A stretch of DNA of 64,000 nucleotides from Telopea speciosissima (lineage: Eukaryota; Streptophyta; Magnoliopsida; Proteales; Proteaceae): contig NC_057922.1 in NCBI RefSeq assembly GCF_018873765.1, positions 10,057,563 to 10,121,562 on the forward strand, written 5' to 3'. Positions within the stretch are counted from its first letter, which is position 1. Every line of letters begins with the position of its first letter. Under the pieces are notes generated by a model that worked only from the letters and a program-made list of their open reading frames with translations, was not told the DNA's origin and did not search any database. A program made the position numbers and the translations under genes. Of this stretch, positions 24,810-34,628 are shown in pieces.

Positions 24810-25093
24810 CCTGTCATGTAAAACAAGGGGATTAATCATCAAATGATCATTCAATTACTTCATATTACAAAAGGACACCAGATAGTCTACAAACCAAACT
24901 TGAAACAGTGTAGCAGAAGCAGACATTTCATTGTCAGTTGATGCCCATTTTAGGATCAATCTCAATGGGAAGAGTTGTGATCAATAATGACAATGGATGA
25001 TGTATGCTAGGCTGAAACAAAACAACACTAACAAACCTACAGAAAACAGAATTGCAGTGACCCTAAAACACAGCAGAAACTTAGACTGAACAG

Positions 25094-26709
25094 TACTTGC
25101 AAAAAGAAAAGTACTAGGACACCCCCTAGACTATGGCCATTTTGCTTACTATCACCAACGTTTCAAACAATTACTTGACACCCCCTGAAACCTGACGGTG
25201 TTAGTCCGCTGTTAGTGTTTAATTGGAAATGTCCATTTTACCCTTATCACCTATTCAATAGAAAACAGTAAAATTGACAGATTTACCCCCCTTCTCCTCC
25301 TCCTCCTCCTTCTTCCTCCTGCAACCCCACCGCCCTACCCCCTACTGCATTGCATCTGCAACACGACTATTCAAACAATTACTTGAACAGACCTCGTACT
25401 GTAACGCCCAAACCAGGTGTCCCCATTCACAACCTCACCACCGCCGGTGCCCACCACCTGTTTAATTTGTTTCCTCTCCCACAGACCTCGCCGCATTTCA
25501 TGTCCACCACCATCAAAATGGGGAACCTAAAATAACGGGCCCCACTCCAAAAAGTCCAGAATTATAAAACGTCCTTGGAAATGATGGACCCCACGCGCAA
25601 TTTCCCTGAGAACAGCAAATCCCACAAATCCAAGTGCCCAGCACATGCTACAACCCCAAAACCCCGTTTTTCTCTTTTTGCTTGATTGGATTAGGGTTGA
25701 TTTGAGCAAACATCAACTTTGATTTTCTTAACCTAGCCTCCAATCTCCATCATCATAGCAAGCATGGGTAATCTCTAAACACAAACTACTAGATTCATTC
25801 AGATTTTTGAATACCATATATCAATTCAAAAAATAATTAGAGATAAAAGAAATGCTAGGTGATGAGATGATTACAGTAGTTTCCACTTCCTAGTTCCTGA
25901 TTCTCAGACTTCAGGGATCTTAAAAGTTAAAACCCCCAAAGAAAATTGAATCATTTTACTAATTTTCCATTTTCATCTCAATAATGAGAAATGCTCTTCG
26001 TCATCATCTATCTGAAAGAACTCAGAAATCTTTGAGCAGCTTCCGAACCTGCTCAAGCGTCACGAACAGAACCACAGTAAAGGGGCCTTGCCTTGATATC
26101 GTAGGAAAAAAACCCTTATACAGAGCCATTGGAACCTCAACCCTCACTGTCTTCAGAGCACAATCCTTGGCCCGGGAATAGGGCGGCTCAGCCCTTGCCT
26201 CCACCTTCATATTCATCACCCTTGTCTTAATCACATCCACCGGATTCGACGCTACCGCAGCCACAAACCCAGCAGCAAAGCTCGCAGTCACATGGGTTCC
26301 AAGCCCATCTTTCATCACACCATTCCCAGGTATCATCTCCTTCACCTGATCATATGGTGCAAGCTGTGATGCCATCACGATCATGGCCCTGTTCACCGTC
26401 AACGACGATCCTGTCCATCGTTGAGGATGTCCTAATGGTTTTTGAAACAACAGCCATGGCTGCCGGTTTTTTTTTTTTGTTGTTGCAGGGAAGAAGGGGG
26501 TAAATCTGTCACTTCACTAAACCTTAAGGGTAGTTTAGGCATTACAAAAAATTTAACCTATGACATCATCACTAAACTGACGGATAGGACCTACTTGAAA
26601 GAAATGGTAAACTGCAGGGGGTGTCCAAGTAATTGTTTGAAAAGTTGGGGAGAATAAGTAATTAGGCCATAGTCTAGGGGGTGTCCAAGTAATTTTCTCT
26701 ACTTGCAAA
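25094..26709. mobile_element. Pack-MULE-like element with long inverted repeats
   Basis: Element 25104-26699 is flanked by a perfect 10-bp duplication TACTTGCAAA (25094-25103 and 26700-26709). Both ends read inward from AAGAAAAGTACTAGGACACC and, on the other strand, GAGAAAATTACTTGGACACC, then share CCCCTAGACTATGGCC and a later CAAACAATTACTT. Similarity continues for roughly 100-120 bp. Long terminal repeats with a 9-11 bp duplication are the hallmark of Mutator-like elements. The interior (1.6 kb) encodes no transposase but holds a mitochondrial carrier fragment at 26022-26411 and a C-rich stretch at 25285-25560 that might be a second capture. Confidence 0.8.
26022..26411 (-). pseudogene. Captured fragment of a mitochondrial carrier gene (UCP4/5 or dicarboxylate carrier type)
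   Basis: On - the frame reads GSSLTVNRAMIVMASQLAPY, an AAGFVAAVASNPVDVIKTRV block containing the third-repeat carrier signature PxDxxKxR, PPYSRAKDCALKTVRVE, ALYKGFFPTISRQGP and the C-terminus EQVRKLLKDF. This matches the last third of plant PUMP4/5-DIC carriers, which are about 310-320 residues. The first two thirds are missing, the sequence left of GSSLT is unrelated, and the usual EGP reads EVP, so it cannot make a carrier. It is enclosed by the inverted repeats of the Pack-MULE-like element. Plant UCP4/5 genes are often intronless, so lack of introns does not prove an RNA copy. Confidence 0.82.
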
Positions 26710-26775
26710 TGATGAAGTGATGAACTCAATGTAGACGAAATTAATATATCCTAGAGGACCTATGGGGGTGATCAA

Positions 26776-27084
26776 TGTTGAAAACGAATCCTAAAACGAT
26801 GCAGAAAAGAATGGGAATCGCAAACAACAATCACACAAACGAACACAAGGATTTACGTGGTTCGGCAAGATTGTCTATGTCCATGGTGAGATGAGATTTG
26901 TTTCAGTATCAATGGAGAATAGGGTTACAGACGCTTGTCCTCACACCTCTCACAGATTGTGTTACAGAAAAAGAACCATCGCTATACAGGAATTTTACCG
27001 AAATGCCCATATAGTCCTCTTAATGGCTCTTCGGAATCAACCCACAAACCAAGGGACGGAATACAAGACATCGTACCCCCAACA
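26776..27084. mobile_element. Solo LTR
   Basis: 309 bp starting TGTTGAAAACG and ending CCCCCAACA (TG...CA). It contains AAGGATTTACGTGGTTCGGC, a motif often seen in plant copia-type LTRs. The flanks GATCAA (26770-26775) and GATTAA (27085-27090) match at 5 of 6, suggesting a decayed target duplication. No internal domain or partner LTR is adjacent. Confidence 0.6.
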
Positions 27085-27754
27085 GATTAAGTGGTAAAAA
27101 TATCAAAGAGAGTTAACGGTCAGATGGACAGAAACTTGTATGGACAAAATAAAAAGTACAGAAATCAGCAAAATAGCAAGTAGAGAAAATTGATATAATC
27201 TACTATCTGATGAGCATTCTGTTTTGATCGAATGGAGTAAGATGGGAGGAGAGTAACATTGTTCAATTTCAATCCAAGTTAAGGGTCAAATTCTCAGAAT
27301 CTGTTGACTGAAGTTTAGATTATGTTGCTGTCCAACAATGAGTTACAGGAAAAAAGATTAAAAAAAAAACAGTGCTGGAAAAAAGCCAACAAAACCTAAA
27401 GAGAACTTAAGTAACAGTGTTAGGAATTAAATAAAAACAAAGGAAAATATTAGAGACAACCTAGATATGGACACGATGAAAATTATAGCTGCAGGAATAT
27501 CGCTGGAACAGTGAACGACAGAGAAAACATAAAAGAGAATAGGAAGAAGAGAAGAAGATATGACCAATAGGTGATGTAGATCAAGAGAGGTTCCAGCACA
27601 AGTCTTCATGCCGGAAACAAGCCCAAAACCAAGTCTAATGGGTTAAATAAGTAGTCCACTCTTAGTTGTGAAAGACCTTGAAAATATAAAGTCATTAAAT
27701 ATCTTGAAAAGAGTCTCAATGTAGGTCCTTGGAAATGTAAAGGCCATTAAGTCT

Positions 27755-28239
27755 TTAGTGATCTCTGCTTCTGAAATTTTCGATGATAGGGATGTTGTCA
27801 GTCTGACTCATAACTCTTTTTTTGATAATGAATGAAACACAGGTTCTGAGGGTGTTGTTTTGGGCTTTGACTCTCCTGTGGGTGACCTACAGTCTGACCT
27901 AGTCAACAATACTCAGGAAGATCTTAAAGCAGATGGCAGTGTTTTTGGCATTATTGATTAGGCGAATCTTTCCATCGCTCCAATCAATCATAGCGGAACA
28001 TGGGTGTTCCTCCTATTCCACTCTATAATCCTAATGGGAAGAAGGTCAACTCTTAATCTCGTGTTTGGTTATTTGGGGTTGTTTGGTCCTTTAGCTTCTC
28101 TCTGGGTGTTCCCCCTTTAGCTTGTTTTGGCTATGGGCTTGTCTGTTAGCTCTTTTGTGGATTTCTCTCCTTTTTTTGGGAGAAAGAGATAGTTTCTTAG
28201 TGTTTTCTTTAATATAATTTTTTATTCATTCAAAAAAAA
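27755..28239 (+). mobile_element. 5'-truncated LINE insertion inside LTR1
   Basis: Interrupts LTR1 exactly where LTR2 is continuous (CCATTAAGTCT|AGGAGAAAG). It ends in TAATATAATTTTTTATTCATT followed by eight A, resembling the 3' end of the full-length LINE at 56159. The duplication is short: GTCT, or AAGTCT if two tail A are counted. No coding capacity remains. Confidence 0.75.
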
Positions 28240-29227
28240 GTCTAGGAGAAAGTCCCAATGTGTCTAGAACTCTGCCAATCACTCTATAAAAGGGCTGCAT
28301 GTTAGCATTTAAAAAAAAATTAAGAATTTGAATGAAATTGAGTTATACAATTCTTCTGTGAGAAACAGAGCAGCAGTGAGATTCTGTTCCTGGTGAGAGG
28401 CTGGGGGGGGGGGGGGTTGTGGTTGAGATACTAGCCTAGGCTTGAGGTGAGACTCTTCAAGTCATATCTTTATTCTTCAATTTTATTTGCTCTATTCTGT
28501 CCATGCAAATACCAAGTAAGTTTTGATGTTGTTCAGTTCAATCATTCATTTGAAGGTGAGATACCTCAAATTAGACTTCCAAGTCCATTGCACAAGTGAT
28601 CGACATGCAGAAACAGTTGACTGATAATATGAACATGGTGGAACAATGAAGTGATTTCATATCTCCTCAAACTGATGGACAGACAGTCCAATCGACATCC
28701 AATAACACCTATCAGATCATCAAACATTTAAACACTCCTCTGCAGCCCACTTTTGAGGAGCATGTGTGATCCTATTTTGATCAAGAACACAGCAATGATG
28801 CCAAGATAACACTCACAAAGTGAAGATGGAGTTGAAGGAGAACAATGACAAAGAGGCAGTGCTTGATGATTCTAAGACGGAAGATCTACAGATAGATGAT
28901 TCTAATGTGGAAGTCTACGTTGAAGAGAACAAAGCAAACAAGGCTCAAACAGGGGAAGTCGAGATAGTTGTTGAGAACAACTCCACATGAAGTTTTGATG
29001 ACTCAAGACGGTGTTCTTACTGTTATAGAATTTATTGAATTCATGATTCCACCTTACTACTTTAAAGAGAAAGCTCCTAGGGTTGAGACTATTCCTAAAG
29101 TCCCTACATCACCAGAGTTTGTTTGGGACTGGTAAAAGCTACTACTCACATGTTGATACCCCATCGTCACTACAAAACTCGCAGATGAGTTTTTTTCATG
29201 CCAGTGAGAGCTAATGTAGATCAAGAG

Positions 29228-29677
29228 CATAGTTGTCACGGCGTCACGGCGATCCAAGTCGGTGGAGGGGTGTCACGTCGATATATCGACATGTCGCCCG
29301 CCATGGCGTTGCCATGGCGAGCATGTCGACCATGTTTTATTTTTTATTTTCTCTATTTTTAATGTGTTAATAGATGTATACTCAAGCCATGTTTTATTTT
29401 TTCTCTATTGTTTCTCAAGTTTTAAGAAGAAAATTCAGAAATCGAAGAAGAAATCGAAGAGGGAAAGAAGAAATCGAAAGAAATCGAAGAGGGAAAGAAG
29501 ACAGGAAGAAGAAATCGAAGAGGGAAAGAAGAAATCGAAAGAAATTGAAGAGGGAAAGAAGAAATCGAAGAGGGAAAGAGAGACAGGAAGAAGAAATCAA
29601 AGAGGGTCGCCATGGCGTAGGTCGCCATGCAACCCTCTCCAGCGCCAGGACGCCATGGCGATGCCATGACAACTATG
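29228..29677. mobile_element. hAT-like MITE, family A, expanded to 450 bp
   Basis: Ends CATAGTTGTCA and TGACAACTATG are perfect inverses. It is flanked by a perfect 8-bp duplication ATCAAGAG (29220-29227 and 29678-29685), inserted in LTR2 just inside its TG start. GC-rich CCATGGCG palindromes occur near both ends. The centre is filled by the purine-rich minisatellite at about 29440-29600, which explains its length compared with 113-128 bp in sister copies. Confidence 0.85.
29440..29600. repeat. Purine-rich minisatellite GAAATCGAAGAGGGAAAGAA
   Basis: Imperfect tandem copies of a roughly 15-20 bp purine-only-like unit (AAATCGAAGAGGGAAAGAAG), interspersed with GACAGGAAGAA. Translation gives Arg/Lys/Glu-rich frames on + and Phe/Leu/Ser-rich frames on -, which are not genes. 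Confidence 0.85.
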
Positions 29678-30305
29678 ATCAAGAGAGGTTCCAGCACAAG
29701 TATTCATACCTGAACAAGCCCAAATCCAAGTCTAATGGGTTAAATAAGTATAGCCTAATTGCTTATATGGGTCATGGGCTGGGAATTTGTGTTTTCTACT
29801 ATCATGGGCTTATTTTGAAAGCTCATATATGAAAGATAAGTGTCCCATATTTAACTAGTTAGTTGCATCTAGTCCTCTAAAGTTAATAGGTTCTTGGGGA
29901 TCTCAATAGGTTAGTTCATTGTTAGTTGTGAAAGACCTCGAAAATGTGAAGTCATTAAATATCTTGAAAAGAGTCTCAATGTAAGTCCTTGAAATTGTAA
30001 AAGCCATTAAGTCTTGGAGAAAGTCCCAAAATGTGAAGGCCATTAAGTCTAGGAGAAAGTCCCAATGTGTCTAGAACTCTCCCAACCACTCTATAAAAGG
30101 GCTGCATGTAAGCATTTAAAAAAAAGGCTAAGAATTTGAATGAAGTCGAGTTTATATAATTCTTCTGTGAGAAACAGAGCTGCAGTTAGATTCTGTTCCT
30201 GGTGAGAGGCTGGGGGTTGGTGAGATACTAGCCTAGGCTTGGGATGAGACTCTTCAAGTCATATCTTGCTTCTTTCTATCTTATTTACTCTATTTTGTCC
30301 ATGCA

Positions 30306-32696
30306 ATACCTTTCTTCTTTCTAACCTTCAAATGAATGATTGAACATCATTTCTTATTCAACTGAAGTTTCACTTAAACCTGTTCACTTTTGGATGCTGA
30401 GATCCTGTTATGTTGGACTGGTTTTGAAACTTATTATCAAGTTAGACCAGTCTCCATTAATAGGTTTCATCACCTATAGCCAGTGGTTGGGCTTCACCAC
30501 CTTGGTTGCCACCTGCTTCACCACAAGGTCTGTGACTGATTCACCACAGTGCATACACACACATAGATCATAGTTTTCTCAAACATCAAATCTATGGGCT
30601 AGTGTGCCCTTTGCTCTTTATTTAGAATAACCAATGAACTGATTACAAGAATAAAAACTAAAAAGGCATCCTTAGCAAACACTAAAAGGAATCCTTTTAG
30701 AAAGGATCCTTAGCTAATTACAAGGAAAATAGAAACTAGTATGGAATCCTTCTAGAGGATCTACAGCTATTACAGGGAAAATAGAATTAACAAGATTAGA
30801 AAATTTTACTTAATATCTATCTTAACCACTAATTAACTCATTACATGGAATTAGAAACTAAGAAAATAGAAATTAACTACTTGATCCCGTATACGCCTTA
30901 GAAACTAAGAAAATAGAAATTAACTACTTAATCCTGTATAGGTCTTCAATTCTTAATAGTTGGGCTTATAGAATGGGTCCGTTGCAATAGAAAACTCAAA
31001 AGTAATAAGCCCATGAACTATATAACCTGTTGGGGATTTAAATTTGGACCTAACTTATTGAACAGCAGGTTCAACTTGACCCAAAAAACTGACTAATCCG
31101 AAAATTCTTCTTCCAAGGGAGGTGATCTACATCAACAACCATACTTGGGGAATCCATATTGACTGACAATATTTTGGAATAGTCTCCTCAAAAACATTTT
31201 ATTGAACCATATAAAAAAGAATGTAAGCCAATTAAAACACCTTGGCCTTTTCTTTTCTCTTCTTTCCATTTCTTGGACAACAAACATAGCCTCAACATAG
31301 CACTCAGATTTTAAAGAAAGCAGTGAAAGTTGTCTTTGGCTTAACCACATTAGCTCATTCACATTCTCAATCATGTCATCAAGGTCCTACAACTTCCCGC
31401 AGGAATATACTTTATTGTTGTAGCTAAGTCCACAACCATGAATTTGATCACTGAACTTCAAGAAAGCACAAGGGGGAAAAAAAACCCCAAAAGATTCTGC
31501 ACAAGACAATTGCAGAAAATGCTTAGTGACCCAGAAACAACCCAAAAGCATGAGAAGAAGACAATGAAGGCTGTAGATGATATTGCCCAACCAAGGCCTC
31601 ATCACCATAAAGAACAACTTTTTTGTTTGCATTAGTCTTTACGGAGTTCGTATTCTGTCTTCATATAAAACTGCCGAGGAATTTGTGGGTACCTCGAAGA
31701 CCCAAGACTGCAATTGCATCCTCTCTCTCTGATTCTTGGTGCAATTCATCCACTTTCACCCTTATTTTATCCGAATTCTATAATGCACTGACTCTTGTAC
31801 ATACTGGGATGTGGATGTGCACATGCATGCATTATGGTACCTTTTTAAAAACAAACTTAATCCAAGATAGATGGAACCACCAATGTGGAAGTCGTAAACT
31901 TCCTTAGATCCAGAGATCCAAATTTGTGGGTTTTTATTAGTTACTTGAATCAAGAAAATCGTTCCCTCATTTGAGTTCCCATTGTTCTCTTGGTTTCCTC
32001 TAATAATTTGAATTCCCATTGTTCTCTTGGTTGCCTCATATAATTTGAGTTCCCATTGTTCTCTTGGTTTCCTCATATAATTTTCTATTTGATCCTGCCT
32101 GGGATTAGACCTATTCCAGTTCTAGTCTTACATTAATAGAGATATCTAGCCAGTTGATTTCCAGAAATCATTATTTCAAACTTTTAAGCTTGATTTAGAA
32201 ACCTCAAATGTATCAGTACAATGTGTCGATGCACTTCAACAATTACATAGACTTCTATAGACTTTTTGTAATGACCTTTGGGAGCACCTATTTGGTTAAG
32301 TGGAGAGAGAGAGAGATTATGACTCCAATGTATTTGACCTGGATTAACCATATGCAGCTAAAAAAGGATACTAAATTCTGACAAGCTAAAACAGTACATA
32401 CATAATTTAAAGAAATTCACTCAACAACCATGAATAGTTTGGGACGATGGTTGCATTAGGCCATAAGACAGAATAGTTCAACTAATGTGGTCTCAGTAAT
32501 AACATTTCTTCCACCAAAAAAATTGAAGAAAAGTCTTCTCTAATAGAAGTTTTGCATGGAGCAGACATGAAAATCCCAAACTTATATATTGGAGGAAAAA
32601 TAAAACAAAACATTGAAGCAATCATAATCTTCAACTTCCACAGAGCAGGTTTACATGCAGACAATAATAAATTAAGTTTACCTAATCCACATGAAT
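30306..32696. other. Intergenic spacer left of the F-box gene
   Basis: 2.4 kb, AT-rich. Around 30840-30950 a block GAAACTAAGAAAATAGAAAT is repeated twice in tandem. Small ORFs on both strands (for example at 31132-31374 and 31387-31632) show no recognised domain and may be old retroelement debris. A 37-bp tandem repeat lies at 31970-32080. Confidence 0.5.
31970..32080. repeat. Three tandem copies of a 37-bp unit
   Basis: Units start at 31970, 32007 and 32044, each 37 bp, beginning TTTGAGTTCCCATTG or TTTGAATTCCCATTG and differing at only a few positions. Confidence 0.92.
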
Positions 32697-34628
32697 CTAA
32701 ATACATAAGGGAGACAAATCAAGAACAGAAATACTAAATAAACCATCATCCTGAGGATAAAAAGGGGCGCACCTCGGTGAAGACAAGCAATATGAGGTGT
32801 TTGAGAAACCCGCGAACACATTCGAGTAAGACTTTGTCAAATATGAAAAGTTAGCAACAGGAGGCAAAGCAGGCACCCTTTCACCTTTCTTAAGGAGCTC
32901 TTGTAGTTCAAGCCTCTGCAAGGTTAGGACAGCTCTGGATTCCTTCCAAATGAATGCAAGGAGTTCATTTTGAATCACAAATAGTGAACCAGGCTTAGCA
33001 CCAGGATATCTGAAACCATAGCCATTTGCAATACCCTCCCCATTATAAGCATGTTTTACCTCCACTGGTACAGAATCTCCATCAGTATCCCATGGGAATG
33101 AATCCAGTGAAGGTTCGTCAACTTTTACGATAAACATTGCGGAGCCATTGGGATGAAGGACATAATGGGTGCCTTCTAATATTTTGGTTGCAATGAGTTG
33201 TCGTTGACCCTCATGCTCTTCATAAGAAAGCAAAAGAAAGAATAGCGCTTTCCCAGGCTTGTCTTCAGTAGGCCTCCCAGGAGGCCAGCCAAAGGTACCA
33301 CCCCACAGGCCTGCATACTCTTCACCAGCTTTTGGGATCCTCATAGGCAACTTGTATAGGGCAAACCGGTTGTCGTGCATGTTTGGCCAGGCTCGATAAG
33401 TAGATAACTTCATAGTACAAGCATTTAGGCTCAGCCCAATCGTGTCACCTGACCTTAGGAACTCATGAAGTTGTGCATACTTGTTTTCACTGCTCGAAGT
33501 ACAATTCCTTGAACTTGCCCGACCATTGACCGAGATGGACCTCCCAAGGATCTGTTTCAGGCTATCCTTAAAATACCCAGCTACAGTTCTCCTCTTTGTA
33601 CTCTGTGAGTGGCCCTCCTCCCCATTAGCAGAACCCTGCCAAGAACCTGAACGATCAAGACTCTTCTTGATCTTGCTCAATTCCATCCGAGTACGATCTG
33701 AAGGAAGTCCAGGAGCCGACTCCCAATCAATGCGACCCTCACCAAGCTTGTACATCTGCATAAGCGCCAAACGGCGCTCAGACAAGAGCACCATATCCTT
33801 CTGAAAGTTTTCATCATCTTCCCTTAAGCCTGGAAACAGTGGCCCATTTGCCAAATCAGGGACCTTTAAGCGAACCAAGTTGGTAACAACCTCAAGCAGT
33901 TTCCGTCTGTCCCCAAAAGCCAATCTACTGAAGGGTACCATAGGCCTGGTTGTTCCAATTATTCTTTGCGACTTGGAAATTCCACTATCAGACCTACTAA
34001 TCTTTCTTGATAGGTCCCTATCAGAATGAACAAAGCTCTTACTATGCAACAATTTCCCACCACAAAACTGCCGCTGTGGCTCTACCTCAAGCAAGAGCAC
34101 ATTGCTAGCCCTATCAACCGGCTTGAGCAAACCAGGATAGAAGTAATCAGTATCCTTCTCTCGACCATGTAAGAAGAATGCGGTAGAGCCATCAAAATCA
34201 CCAATAATCTCAAAAACTGGTGCCCACAAGAGAGGGCCATCTTCAAGCCCCAAAGGGCCAAGCTCTTGAGGGATGATTCGGCACCCAACAACAGATATAA
34301 AACCCGGCATCACATAAACTACATTGCCAAGCTCTGGGTTCTGGTGTACCCAGATGCCAATTAAGGACCGAACACTAACAAGAAACCTACAGAGGGCCTT
34401 GTAAGAGGAGACACCATTACGCCACTCTACAAGATCCCGATCAGTAACAACACCAACCATCTCACACTGGGAGAGCCACACCTTCTCAGAGGATGCCAAA
34501 GCATTAAGGCTCCTGCAACACAGGCTGAGGTAGCAAACGTCCTTCGGAGAGAGGGAACGGGAGACGATGGCAAAGACATCGTCTGGTAGAGCAAGAAGTA
34601 AGCTAGAACCACAGTGATCAGCCGACAT
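32697..34628 (-). CDS. F-box protein, At5g39450-like
   Basis: Substrate-recruiting subunit expected in an SCF-type E3 ubiquitin ligase. An uninterrupted 643-residue frame starts at the ATG at 34628. The F-box lies at about residues 10-50 (LPDDVFAIVSRSLSPKDVCYL, then CRSLNALASSEKVW). The long C-terminal part is typical of one conserved plant family: IGIWVHQNPELGNVVYVMPG, the GCRIIPQELGP segment, FFLHGREKDTDYFYPG, LRSGDTIGLSLNACTMKLST, YAGLWGGTFGWPPGRP and PPVANFSYLTKSYSNVF. Intronless as read. The last ~25 residues (after SSPR) look non-conserved, and a donor-like GTGCGC follows SSPR, so the true C-terminus could be spliced. It is somewhat longer than the roughly 580 residues I recall for the Arabidopsis protein. 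Substrate unknown. Confidence 0.9.
   Translation of the reverse strand: MSADHCGSSLLLALPDDVFAIVSRSLSPKDVCYLSLCCRSLNALASSEKVWLSQCEMVGVVTDRDLVEWRNGVSSYKALCRFLVSVRSLIGIWVHQNPELGNVVYVMPGFISVVGCRIIPQELGPLGLEDGPLLWAPVFEIIGDFDGSTAFFLHGREKDTDYFYPGLLKPVDRASNVLLLEVEPQRQFCGGKLLHSKSFVHSDRDLSRKISRSDSGISKSQRIIGTTRPMVPFSRLAFGDRRKLLEVVTNLVRLKVPDLANGPLFPGLREDDENFQKDMVLLSERRLALMQMYKLGEGRIDWESAPGLPSDRTRMELSKIKKSLDRSGSWQGSANGEEGHSQSTKRRTVAGYFKDSLKQILGRSISVNGRASSRNCTSSSENKYAQLHEFLRSGDTIGLSLNACTMKLSTYRAWPNMHDNRFALYKLPMRIPKAGEEYAGLWGGTFGWPPGRPTEDKPGKALFFLLLSYEEHEGQRQLIATKILEGTHYVLHPNGSAMFIVKVDEPSLDSFPWDTDGDSVPVEVKHAYNGEGIANGYGFRYPGAKPGSLFVIQNELLAFIWKESRAVLTLQRLELQELLKKGERVPALPPVANFSYLTKSYSNVFAGFSNTSYCLSSPRCAPFYPQDDGLFSISVLDLSPLCI

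Larger units (their letters stand above)
27575..30305. mobile_element. Decayed LTR retroelement with nested insertions
   Basis: Two long direct repeats share TGTAGATCAAGAG at the start, GTCTAATGGGTTAAATAAGT, a TCATTAAATATCTTGAAAAG block, CTCTATAAAAGGGCTGCATG (TATA-like) and TGTCCATGCA at the end: LTR1 27575-28507 and LTR2 29215-30305. LTR1 carries a LINE tail (27755-28239) and LTR2 a MITE (29228-29677). The internal 0.7 kb has no intact ORF; PQTDGQT, the Ty3/gypsy integrase motif, can be read at 28665-28685. No clear 5-bp duplication, primer-binding site or polypurine tract remains. LTR1 also lacks about 190 bp present in LTR2. Confidence 0.7.

Noticed and set aside
27427-27609. Candidate first exon (hydrophobic, ATG at 27609) for the orphan exon at 24556
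   Set aside because: Its first codons lie inside LTR1, which begins at 27575, so the frame straddles a transposon boundary and is accidental.
29262-29832. Arg/Lys-rich + ORFs and Phe/Leu-rich - ORFs
   Set aside because: Direct translation of the GAAATCGAAGAGGG minisatellite inside a MITE.
31132-31635. Minus-strand ORFs of about 80 codons
   Set aside because: No domain, no codon signal, possible old retroelement debris; not supportable as genes.
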